Below, one piece after another: positions 6,008-11,642 of a stretch of DNA of 11,642 bases. The notes beneath the pieces are model-generated. The model was not told the DNA's origin and did no database searches. It saw nothing but the letters and a program-made list of their open reading frames with translations. The stretch spans positions 1 through 11,642 of the forward strand of contig JAEZXS010000060.1 in the NCBI GenBank assembly GCA_023442755.1, given 5' to 3'. The stretch is from Pseudomonadota bacterium (GTDB lineage: Bacteria > Desulfobacterota > Syntrophobacteria > Syntrophobacterales > Syntrophobacteraceae). Made by a program: the position numbers and the translations under genes. Each line of letters starts with the position of its first letter. Within the stretch, counting starts at the first letter, position 1.

Positions 6008-6718
6008 TCAGACTTTCCGGCCCACGAGTTGAATAATATTGAAATATTTTCCGGCCCCCGCTTGCATCATGGGAATATCCCCCTGAGCATGTGGGTTGGG
6101 AGATTGCAGCCAGTCATCCCACGCCTGTTTGCATGCGTCCATTTCACGGATTCCGATAATCGTGATACCGGGCTCTTTTTCCCATAACGCCCGCCACCAG
6201 CCGGGGGAATAAAAATACCAGTCCGGTGTCCAATAGGGGCGGACTTCCTCCGGCAACTCCCCCTCGGGGAAGTCTCTTATGAATCCAGGCACAGCAACTG
6301 CCATAAGGCCGCCTTTTTTCACAAAAGGCAGGAGTTTCGGCAGCATGGCCTCGTTATTACCGAAGTACTGATATGAATCCACGCTTATGATCATATCAAA
6401 ATATTCATGAGCAAATGGAAGCTCTTTCGTTGCGTCAACCAGGAGGGGAATTATCTTCGAATCAAGCCCTTGACTTGTGAACCGTTCCGCGTTTTCTGTG
6501 GGGGCAATCCACAAGTCAGCCGCAAAAACAGTTACATCGTACTTTTTTGCAAGCAGTATGGACGAAATCCCCATTCCACAGCCCAAGTCGAGAATACGCA
6601 TGCCGGGAGAAAGGGGAAGAAAGCTAGTCAGTTCTTCCATAATACGCATGGCGTTTGGCCCCATCATGGTATTAAGAAGAAAATTCATGTCATAGTTGTC
6701 AGTAAAAGGAGTTTCCAT
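6008..6718 (-). CDS. Class I SAM-dependent methyltransferase
   Basis: This 236-residue protein has a Rossmann-type methyltransferase core. Motif I is ILDLGCGMG (42-50), an acidic residue closes strand 2 (D68 in FAADLW), D95 lies in 'LVDATKELPF', motif IV is FDMIISVDSY (107-116), and 'KKGGLMAVAVP' (134-144) is the usual post-core strand. The N-terminus 'NYDMNFLLNTMMGPNAMRIMEEL' and tryptophan-rich C-terminal region (PYWTPDWYFYSPGWW, 161-175) are not part of the generic core and probably form the substrate pocket. I recall close look-alikes mainly in Clostridia and other Firmicutes. The substrate is unknown; a small molecule is more likely than DNA, as no target-recognition domain is present. 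AAGGA lies 8 nt upstream of the ATG. It follows the broken CD3324-like gene on the same strand and may share its promoter. Confidence 0.85.
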   Translation of the reverse strand: METPFTDNYDMNFLLNTMMGPNAMRIMEELTSFLPLSPGMRILDLGCGMGISSILLAKKYDVTVFAADLWIAPTENAERFTSQGLDSKIIPLLVDATKELPFAHEYFDMIISVDSYQYFGNNEAMLPKLLPFVKKGGLMAVAVPGFIRDFPEGELPEEVRPYWTPDWYFYSPGWWRALWEKEPGITIIGIREMDACKQAWDDWLQSPNPHAQGDIPMMQAGAGKYFNIIQLVGRKV

Positions 6719-6807
6719 ATTCTTATTCCTTGTAAGTGGTTTGCTGTAGACATATTAGGCAGTACACGAGCTTTCCGCATCCTACTTTTCATTTCAGAAA
6801 CGAACTA

Positions 6808-6831
6808 GCGCCCTGCATCAAACCAGGGCGC
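6808..6831 (-). terminator. Hairpin between the CD3324-like remnant and the methyltransferase
   Basis: GCGCCCTG (6808-6815) pairs perfectly with CAGGGCGC (6824-6831). On the minus strand it is followed by TAGTTCGTTTC, a poor T-run, so it would be a weak terminator or attenuator. A second perfect stem, CAGCCG-ATTC-CGGCTG (6839-6854), lies just upstream. Together they could lower read-through into the methyltransferase gene. Confidence 0.35.
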
Positions 6832-7093
6832 AAGTTGTCAGCCGATTCCGGCTGTGTTGATGACTTTGTATTAGCTTTGGTGGACAGGAAGTATTTTCAA
6901 CGGAGCTGCCATCCTGACGCTTGATTATCTCCCTGTTTCTTGTCAGGAGCCTTTGCTTGGTTCCGGTGTTCGTACCCCACGCCTGCTTTCGGATTTCTTT
7001 ACGTGGAATATAAACATATTCATCATCTATACACTGTTGAACCGAACGGATTAAACTATGCGGCAATATATCGTTTACATTTTTATAGCGCAT
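6818..7093 (-). pseudogene. Frameshifted CD3324-family-like small protein
   Basis: The first ~65 residues (MRYKNVNDILPHSLIRSVQ, then IDDEYVYIPRKE, QAWGTNTGTKQRLLTRNREI) fit my memory of the Firmicutes CD3324 family: 'YKNA.DILP..L...IQKY..GEY.YIPRKE....WG..T.TK..L..RN.EI'. Those proteins normally end in a helix-turn-helix-like segment, 'SVE.LA..YFLS.KSI..I'. Here 'SVEN' is followed in frame by TSCPPKLIQSH, but a different frame at 6876-6890 reads FLSTK. The domain is therefore split by a small out-of-frame deletion, about 13 nt judging from the family pattern, near 6888-6897. The tail after that is unrelated in either frame. AGGAGGAG just upstream of the ATG at 7093 is a very strong ribosome binding site. 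A sequencing error or a truncated functional form cannot be excluded. Confidence 0.6.
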
Positions 7094-7123
7094 TATGCTC
7101 CTCCTAATGTGATGTTAGGATTG

Positions 7124-7173
7124 AGCAAGGGCTATTGACTAAAATTTCACTCTGTTATGCAATAGCCCTTGCT
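7124..7173 (-). promoter_or_regulatory. 14-bp perfect inverted repeat in the leader of the minus-strand island
   Basis: AGCAAGGGCTATTG (7124-7137) is the exact reverse complement of 7160-7173, with 22 nt between. It lies immediately after the predicted transcript start (about 7175) and about 30 bp before the CD3324-like start codon. It could be an operator for a repressor or a stable leader hairpin. Confidence 0.6.
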
Positions 7174-7181
7174 ATAAACGC

Positions 7182-7210
7182 ATTATACATTGAAAATAAA
7201 GGCTTATCCA
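7182..7210 (-). promoter_or_regulatory. Sigma-70-type promoter for the CD3324-like/methyltransferase unit
   Basis: On the minus strand TGGATA (7210-7205; 4 of 6 with TTGACA) is followed after exactly 17 bp by a perfect TATAAT (7187-7182). Transcription would start near 7175, just before the 14-bp inverted repeat. Confidence 0.55.
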
Positions 7211-7391
7211 GGGAGAAGAGATAGCAAAAAGATACCCGCAAGTCTACCCGCACCCGGTTCGGATTTTACGGGTTTCATGTGGATGAAAACCGGAAAAGAT
7301 TTCAGGGTAATTATTTGATAAATAAGAAGAAAATTAGACTTAGCGGGCAGTAAAAAACATTTATTTTCATTATTATTTGAAAGGAAGAGGA

Positions 7392-8582
7392 ATGTCCGGT
7401 CCCGAGAGTCTGTCTTTCCAAAGCTGGCTGGTGGATTTACGCCGTCACTTTCATCAATACCCGGAACTTGCCTGGAAGGAAGAAAAGACCGCAGGCAAAA
7501 TAGGCGAGGTGCTTCGGCAACTGGGGATCGAATTCCAGGCCGGAATAGGGGGAACCGGAATCGTTGCCTCGCTCGATGCATCCCGTCCAGGGCCTACTCT
7601 TGCATTGCGGGCGGACATGGACGCCCTTCCGATAGAGGAGAAAAACGATGTTCCTTACCGGTCGCGCGTTCCCGGCGTAATGCATGCCTGCGGGCATGAC
7701 GGTCACGTCACGATGGCGCTTGGAACAGCCAGGTATCTGCTGGAGAGCGGCTGGAAAGAGAGAGGCTCAGGCAGGCTGCTGTTCATATTTCAGCCGGCCG
7801 AGGAGGGTGGGGCAGGTGCACGGGCGATGCTCGAATCCGGAATTTTCGACACGGAAAAAGTGAGCGCGATTTTTACGGGCCACATGCACCCGGACCTGCC
7901 CAGCGGACAGATCGGGATGGCTGAAAAGGTCTGCAACGCTGCGTCTGACAGCTTTTCAATCCGGCTCGTCGGAAAAGGAGGCCATGGCGCTCACCCCCAC
8001 CTGTGCATCGATCCGATCGTTGCCGGGGCGTACCTGGTCACCCAGGTGCAAAGCATAATCGGCAGGAGCGTCCCTCCGCTGGAAAGCGTCGTCGTAACTA
8101 TCGGAAAATTCCAGGCCGGTTCGGCCCGGAACGTCATTCCGGAAGAGGCCGTACTGGAAGGAACCGTGCGCACGCTGGACCGGAACGTCCGCGAACTGGT
8201 TCTCGAAAGGCTCGGGGAAATAATCCGCGGTGTGGAAACGAGTCACAGGGTCTTCTCGGATTTTATCCTTGGGACCGGTTATCCTCTGCTCGTCAATGAC
8301 GCGAACCTGGTGGCCTATGTTCTCAAAACGGCCCGGGAAAGCCTTGGGGAGAGCAACGTCCACATAGAAGAGCCCCGGATGGGCGCGGAGGATTTTGCCT
8401 ATTTTGCAAACAGGTGGCCCGGGGTTCTTGTGCGGGTGGGATGCCGAAAACCCGGAACGGAATACGAGCACGGGCTCCACTCGCCCTGGTTCGATTTCGA
8501 TGAGGCCACCCTCGAATACGGCGTGCGTCTCTTTGCGGCTCTTCTAACCGGTTATGATGTCATCGATACCGGGTCCCGCTAA
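7392..8582 (+). CDS. M20-family amidohydrolase (hippurate/IAA-amide hydrolase type)
   Basis: The 396-residue protein is a metal-dependent hydrolase of the M20 (subfamily D-like) peptidase group, which cleaves N-acyl or amide bonds of amino acids such as hippurate, N-acetyl-amino acids or indole-acetyl conjugates. Expected motifs are all present in order: RADMDALPI (73-81), HACGHDGH (98-105; ligands C100 and H102), PAEEGG (135-140; E137 catalytic base, E138 ligand), GHMHPDLPSG (163-172; H164 ligand), the lid-domain motif GKGGHGAHP (194-202), GAEDFAYF (331-338) and HGLHSP (360-365; H363 ligand). Length is normal, no signal peptide is visible, so it is cytoplasmic. The ATG at 7392 has AAGGA (7381-7385) 6 nt upstream. 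The in-frame TTG at 7377 is rejected because it would put the ribosome binding site inside the gene. The exact substrate cannot be told from sequence. Confidence 0.93.
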   Translation: MSGPESLSFQSWLVDLRRHFHQYPELAWKEEKTAGKIGEVLRQLGIEFQAGIGGTGIVASLDASRPGPTLALRADMDALPIEEKNDVPYRSRVPGVMHACGHDGHVTMALGTARYLLESGWKERGSGRLLFIFQPAEEGGAGARAMLESGIFDTEKVSAIFTGHMHPDLPSGQIGMAEKVCNAASDSFSIRLVGKGGHGAHPHLCIDPIVAGAYLVTQVQSIIGRSVPPLESVVVTIGKFQAGSARNVIPEEAVLEGTVRTLDRNVRELVLERLGEIIRGVETSHRVFSDFILGTGYPLLVNDANLVAYVLKTARESLGESNVHIEEPRMGAEDFAYFANRWPGVLVRVGCRKPGTEYEHGLHSPWFDFDEATLEYGVRLFAALLTGYDVIDTGSR

Positions 8583-8602
8583 AAACGCTTTTGCCCCTAT
8601 CG

Positions 8603-8646
8603 CATTTCCTCATGGATGCGCATCTTAAATGTGTAGTGAGGAAATG
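8603..8646 (+). promoter_or_regulatory. 10-bp perfect inverted repeat upstream of the small exported protein
   Basis: CATTTCCTCA (8603-8612) is the reverse complement of TGAGGAAATG (8637-8646), with 24 nt between. It begins 21 bp after the amidohydrolase stop and ends 2 bp before the AAAGGAG that serves the next gene. There is no T-run, so it is unlikely to be a terminator; an operator or leader hairpin is possible. Confidence 0.45.
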
Positions 8647-8664
8647 AAAGGAGCGAAAGACAAA

Positions 8665-8946
8665 ATGCAGAAAATGAAATTCTTTAGCCTTTTGGCCCTC
8701 GTTTTTACAACGGTTTTCCTGGGATCGCAGATATTCGTCAGCAGTGCATCGGCGATCTCTTACTCCAGTCCGGGAAGCGGCAGTTCGATAGAACAGCCGT
8801 GGGCTTTCCCGCCGGCGGGGCAGCAGGGCGCCGTCCCGGGGTACACTATGGACAAGGGCCGCTCAGATCAGGATAGAGGGTATACTTACGACCACTTCAA
8901 CCGGCAGAGCGCTCCGCAGTCTCCCTATTCGAACCCCTCCTACTAG
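8665..8946 (+). CDS. Small exported protein of unknown function
   Basis: The 93-residue product has a clear signal peptide: MQKMK, a hydrophobic core (FFSLLALVFTTVFLG), then a SASA cleavage site after about residue 30. The mature part of about 63 residues is rich in Ser, Pro, Gly, Gln and Tyr (SYSSPGSGSS, AFPPAGQQG, SAPQSPYSNPSY) and looks disordered. It has no cysteine, no lipobox and no domain I know. I chose the ATG at 8665 because AGGAG (8649-8653) lies 11 nt upstream. The ATG at 8674 is possible and gives the same mature protein. The start at 8629 would add a charged segment and has no ribosome binding site. It follows the amidohydrolase by 82 bp. Confidence 0.7.
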   Translation: MQKMKFFSLLALVFTTVFLGSQIFVSSASAISYSSPGSGSSIEQPWAFPPAGQQGAVPGYTMDKGRSDQDRGYTYDHFNRQSAPQSPYSNPSY

Positions 8947-8979
8947 CGGCAGCTCTGAAATGCGAGGTTGTTAGCGCCG

Positions 8980-9036
8980 GACCGGGAAGGTTGGCTGGAT
9001 TGGGAAGTTTCCCGGCTTCGATCGACTTTCCCGGTC
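8980..9036. repeat. Nested inverted repeats between convergent genes
   Basis: GACCGGGAA (8980-8988) pairs with TTCCCGGTC (9028-9036); inside, GGGA (9002-9005) pairs with TCCC (9010-9013). It sits between the end of the small exported protein gene and the end of the polymerase gene, which converge. It lacks a T-run on either strand but may still stop or stabilise both transcripts. Confidence 0.35.
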
Positions 9037-9045
9037 ATAAGAATT

Positions 9046-11642
9046 TCAGGAGTCTTTTACCCTGTAAGCATAATCCACATTGAGAGTCGCCACGTCGAAC
9101 TCGCTTTCCACCTGTCCATGCAGCAGATAGGCATGGCACATATCCAAATCCTGACAGAATCGCCTGAAAATCTTCGGAAAGAAAACCGTTTCGAAAATCC
9201 CGCTTTTATCTTCAAACGTAAAGAATTCCATTTCCTCGCCTTCCTTCGTCAGGACTTCTTTCCGGGTAATGGGCCAACCTTTTATCCAGATTTTTTTCCC
9301 GACATGCGCCGGGAGGTTGGCTGCCGGAACGAGTGACTGCCGGACGGAGCCGAAAAAATCTTCCACCAGGTCCAGGGGGTGGACCGAGAGGACAAAGCCG
9401 AGTGTTTCCCGTTCGTGGTTCCATTTCCTGCGGTCGGTAAAATCGGCAAGAGGGGGAACCTGAATCGAAGCCCGTGGATGGAAGGCGGTTTTTTGGAGCG
9501 GCGCTTTTGCCGTTTTAGGCATGGAAAACCTTTTGAGCCACGACTCGATGAACCACAGGAGCTGCGGCCGGTTGAGACCTCCGGAAATGGAATCCAGCGC
9601 CCCGCTTTTTGCAAGCACCGCCGCCTCCGCAGATTGTAGCGGGACGCGTTCGAGGAAGTCTTTCAGGGAAGCGAAGGGACGTTTGGCACGCTCCTCCATA
9701 AGAACCTCCAGCGTTTTTGCCTGAACGTTCTGAAGCTGTTGAAAGCCGGTTCGGATACGTTTCCCTCTGCCCGTATAATGCAGGCGGCTGACGTTTATAT
9801 CCGGCCCCTCTACGGTCAAACCAATGCGGCGGGCTTCCGACACGTAAGCGAAAGTGCTGTAATAGCCTCCGCCGTTCGAAATGACCGCCGCCATGAATTC
9901 GGCCGGATGATGCACCTTGAGGTATGCCGCCTTAAAACTCACCAGGGCGTAAGATGCCGAATGGGGCTTGCAAAAGGAATATCCGGAAAAGGACAGGCAC
10001 ATGTCCCATATTTTTCCCACCACCTCGGGGGATACGCCGTTTCGGAAACACCCGTCCCGGAATTGAGTTTTGTATTTTGAAAGCTGTTCGCGGCTTTTTT
10101 TGCTGATCACTTTTCTCAATCTGTCGGCTTCCCCCCAGGTAAACCCCGCCAGGGCCATCGCAACCTGCACGACATCTTCCTGGTAAACCAGGATGCCGTA
10201 CGTTTCGGCAAGAAGATCCCTCAACTTCGGGTGCAGCGGTTCGTAAGGCTCTCCGTGAAGCCGACTGAGATACTGCAATATGAATCGGTTGGCCGCCGGC
10301 CGAATGATGGAGGAATGGATTACCAGGTGTTCGAAATCGCCTTTGCGGGATTTTTCCTGGAGAAGCCGCGTGGCGGGGGATTCGACGTAAAAAACTCCCA
10401 TCGTCCTGCCTCGGCGAATGATGTCCTGCGTTGCCGGATCGTCCACCGGATTGAGGTTCGGATAATCGAGGCTCCTGCCGGTGTTTTCTCGAACCGATTC
10501 CAGTGTATCCCGGATAACGGCCAGAGTGCGGTTCCCGAGAAGGTCTATCTTGACCAGCCCCGCTTTTTCGGCCTGGTCCTTTTCCCACTGAATGATCCGG
10601 GCGCCCTTTGCACTGATCTGGACCGGGACATACCGGGAGATGCGATCCGGGACGAGCACCATCCCGCCGCAATGGGTTCCTATGTTTCGGGGAAGGGATT
10701 CCAGGCGGGAGGCAAGATTTATTATTTCCGGCCATGGAGGATCGAGCGGGAAATTATGGAATTTAGGATGGGTTCCGATGTGTTCCCATAATCTGTCCGG
10801 GTGGGCCCAGAAATTCATTCGCCGGGTAACCTCGTTGATCTCCGACTGGGGAATTCCGAACACCTTTGCCACTTCCCGCACCGAAGCCCTCGCTCCGAAC
10901 CCCACATGATTGCTTACCATCGCCAGCCTCGTGCTTCCATAATGGGCCATGATTTCTTCGAAGAGTTCGTCGCGTTCGTCCCAGGGAAAATCGACGTCTA
11001 TATCGGGCAGGTCTTGGCGCTCGGGATTGAGAAACCGGCCGAAGAGCAGTTTGTGCCGGATGGGGTCCACGTGTGTTATCCCCAGAAGATAGCTGACGAG
11101 GCTCGCCGCTCCACTCCCCCGGCCGCAGTGGATCCTGCGCCGGCGCACGATATCCGCCACCACCAGAAAATAATCCACGAACCCCTTGGACCGGATAAGG
11201 TTGAGTTCCTCGGAAAGACGGTTTTCGATTGCCGCATCGGTCCAGTCGTAGCGCCAGGAAATCCCCTTTCGGCATTCCGAAAGGAGCAGGGCGAAATGGT
11301 CTTCGTTTTTATCGAGGTAATACGGAAAGATCGTGCGGAAATGATTCCAGGCGGTATGGCAGGACCGGGCGATTGCGACCGTATTCGCGACCGCTTCCGG
11401 AAAATTCGGGAAGTGCGCGGCCATATCGGCGGCGGATTTCAGCCACCGGCTGTTTTCAACATATTCCCCGGCAGGAAGGGTACTCAGCGTCCTGTTTGTG
11501 CCTATTGCCCGCACGAGCCTGTGAAGCGGGTAATCCTCCCTGTGCGCAAAATGCACGGCGTTTGTCGCTACCGGCGGCACCCCCAGCTCTTTTGCGGCAA
11601 GGATCGCCTGGCGGTCCGACCGGCCCGGAATAACTTCAAGAA
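9046..11642 (-). CDS. DNA polymerase III alpha-type subunit, probably accessory DnaE2/ImuC-like (5' end outside window)
   Basis: The last 864 codons of a C-family replicative-type polymerase are visible; the start lies beyond the right edge. The first residues (LEVIPGRSDRQAILAAKELGVPPVATNAVHF) are the end of the PHP domain. The palm follows with GRGSGAASLVSYLLGIT and PDIDVDFPWDERDE; the two aspartates of DVD align with E. coli DnaE D401 and D403. The third catalytic aspartate is in VKIDLLGNRTL (D555 in E. coli). Later come GVFYVES, IIRPAANRFI, ETYGILVYQEDV, SFCKPHSASYALVSFKAAYLK, a helix-hairpin-helix region (FLERVPLQSAEAAVLAKSGALD) and an OB fold. The protein stops just after the OB fold and lacks the C-terminal tau-binding region of E. 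coli DnaE. This compact ending suggests the second, damage-tolerant type often encoded with imuA/imuB. That partner genes lie beyond the edge is a guess. The tandem TGA stop is at 9048-9046. Confidence 0.93.
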   Translation of the reverse strand, partial: LEVIPGRSDRQAILAAKELGVPPVATNAVHFAHREDYPLHRLVRAIGTNRTLSTLPAGEYVENSRWLKSAADMAAHFPNFPEAVANTVAIARSCHTAWNHFRTIFPYYLDKNEDHFALLLSECRKGISWRYDWTDAAIENRLSEELNLIRSKGFVDYFLVVADIVRRRRIHCGRGSGAASLVSYLLGITHVDPIRHKLLFGRFLNPERQDLPDIDVDFPWDERDELFEEIMAHYGSTRLAMVSNHVGFGARASVREVAKVFGIPQSEINEVTRRMNFWAHPDRLWEHIGTHPKFHNFPLDPPWPEIINLASRLESLPRNIGTHCGGMVLVPDRISRYVPVQISAKGARIIQWEKDQAEKAGLVKIDLLGNRTLAVIRDTLESVRENTGRSLDYPNLNPVDDPATQDIIRRGRTMGVFYVESPATRLLQEKSRKGDFEHLVIHSSIIRPAANRFILQYLSRLHGEPYEPLHPKLRDLLAETYGILVYQEDVVQVAMALAGFTWGEADRLRKVISKKSREQLSKYKTQFRDGCFRNGVSPEVVGKIWDMCLSFSGYSFCKPHSASYALVSFKAAYLKVHHPAEFMAAVISNGGGYYSTFAYVSEARRIGLTVEGPDINVSRLHYTGRGKRIRTGFQQLQNVQAKTLEVLMEERAKRPFASLKDFLERVPLQSAEAAVLAKSGALDSISGGLNRPQLLWFIESWLKRFSMPKTAKAPLQKTAFHPRASIQVPPLADFTDRRKWNHERETLGFVLSVHPLDLVEDFFGSVRQSLVPAANLPAHVGKKIWIKGWPITRKEVLTKEGEEMEFFTFEDKSGIFETVFFPKIFRRFCQDLDMCHAYLLHGQVESEFDVATLNVDYAYRVKDS

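Noticed and set aside
5639..6187. Plus-strand open frames over the 5.6-6.2 kb region
   Set aside because: They oppose or overlap the methyltransferase, have no RBS, and give Pro/Arg/Cys-rich low-complexity products.
7377..7391. TTG start for the M20 amidohydrolase
   Set aside because: It would place the AAGGA ribosome binding site inside the coding region; ATG at 7392 is correctly spaced.
10231..10791. Plus-strand 186-codon frame inside the polymerase gene
   Set aside because: It is the antisense shadow of a strongly conserved DnaE coding region.

Overview
The window looks like chromosomal DNA of an anaerobic Desulfobacterota (former Deltaproteobacteria), perhaps a member of the Syntrophobacterales. 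This rests on gene content and style: a single-chain class I [4Fe-4S] fumarase, a short second-type DnaE polymerase, moderately high G+C genes with AGGAG ribosome binding sites, and long intergenic spacers full of dispersed repeats. One of those repeats is the kind whose complement reads as '..PQISQISADF..' in mis-called ORFs. The assignment is an inference; no rRNA or other marker is present.

Layout. 1-601 has no protein gene. It holds GC-rich inverted repeats, an 11-bp triple tandem repeat, what looks like the 3' end (domains V and VI) of a decayed group II intron, and a strong 14-bp inverted repeat whose right arm covers the ribosome binding site of the next gene. 602-2745 (+) is a probable two-gene unit: an exported L,D-transpeptidase-fold protein and a 12-segment MFS transporter. 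2746-3676 is a repeat-rich spacer with two copies of a ~232-bp element and a pair of ~35-bp repeats. 3784-5409 (+) is class I fumarate hydratase, with a candidate promoter upstream and a clear rho-independent terminator downstream. 5476-5778 (-) may be a small convergent gene of unknown function.

6008-7210 (-) is a compact, more A+T-rich island: a promoter, a 14-bp inverted repeat at the predicted transcript start, a CD3324-family-like small protein broken by a frameshift, then an intact class I SAM-dependent methyltransferase. Both proteins resemble families I associate with Firmicutes, so horizontal transfer is likely. 7392-8582 (+) is an M20 amidohydrolase and 8665-8946 (+) a small exported protein of unknown function. 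From 9046 to the right edge (-) is the C-terminal 864 codons of a DNA polymerase III alpha-type protein, probably the accessory DnaE2/ImuC-like kind; its N-terminus lies outside the window.

The genes do not form one pathway. Fumarase belongs to central carbon metabolism (fumarate/malate interconversion), the transpeptidase to envelope chemistry, the M20 enzyme to amide or peptide hydrolysis, and the polymerase to replication or damage-tolerant synthesis. I do not see a complete new defence or biosynthetic system. The best leads are the RBS-covering hairpin, the dead group II intron end, the broken-regulator/methyltransferase island with its leader palindrome, and the intergenic repeats.
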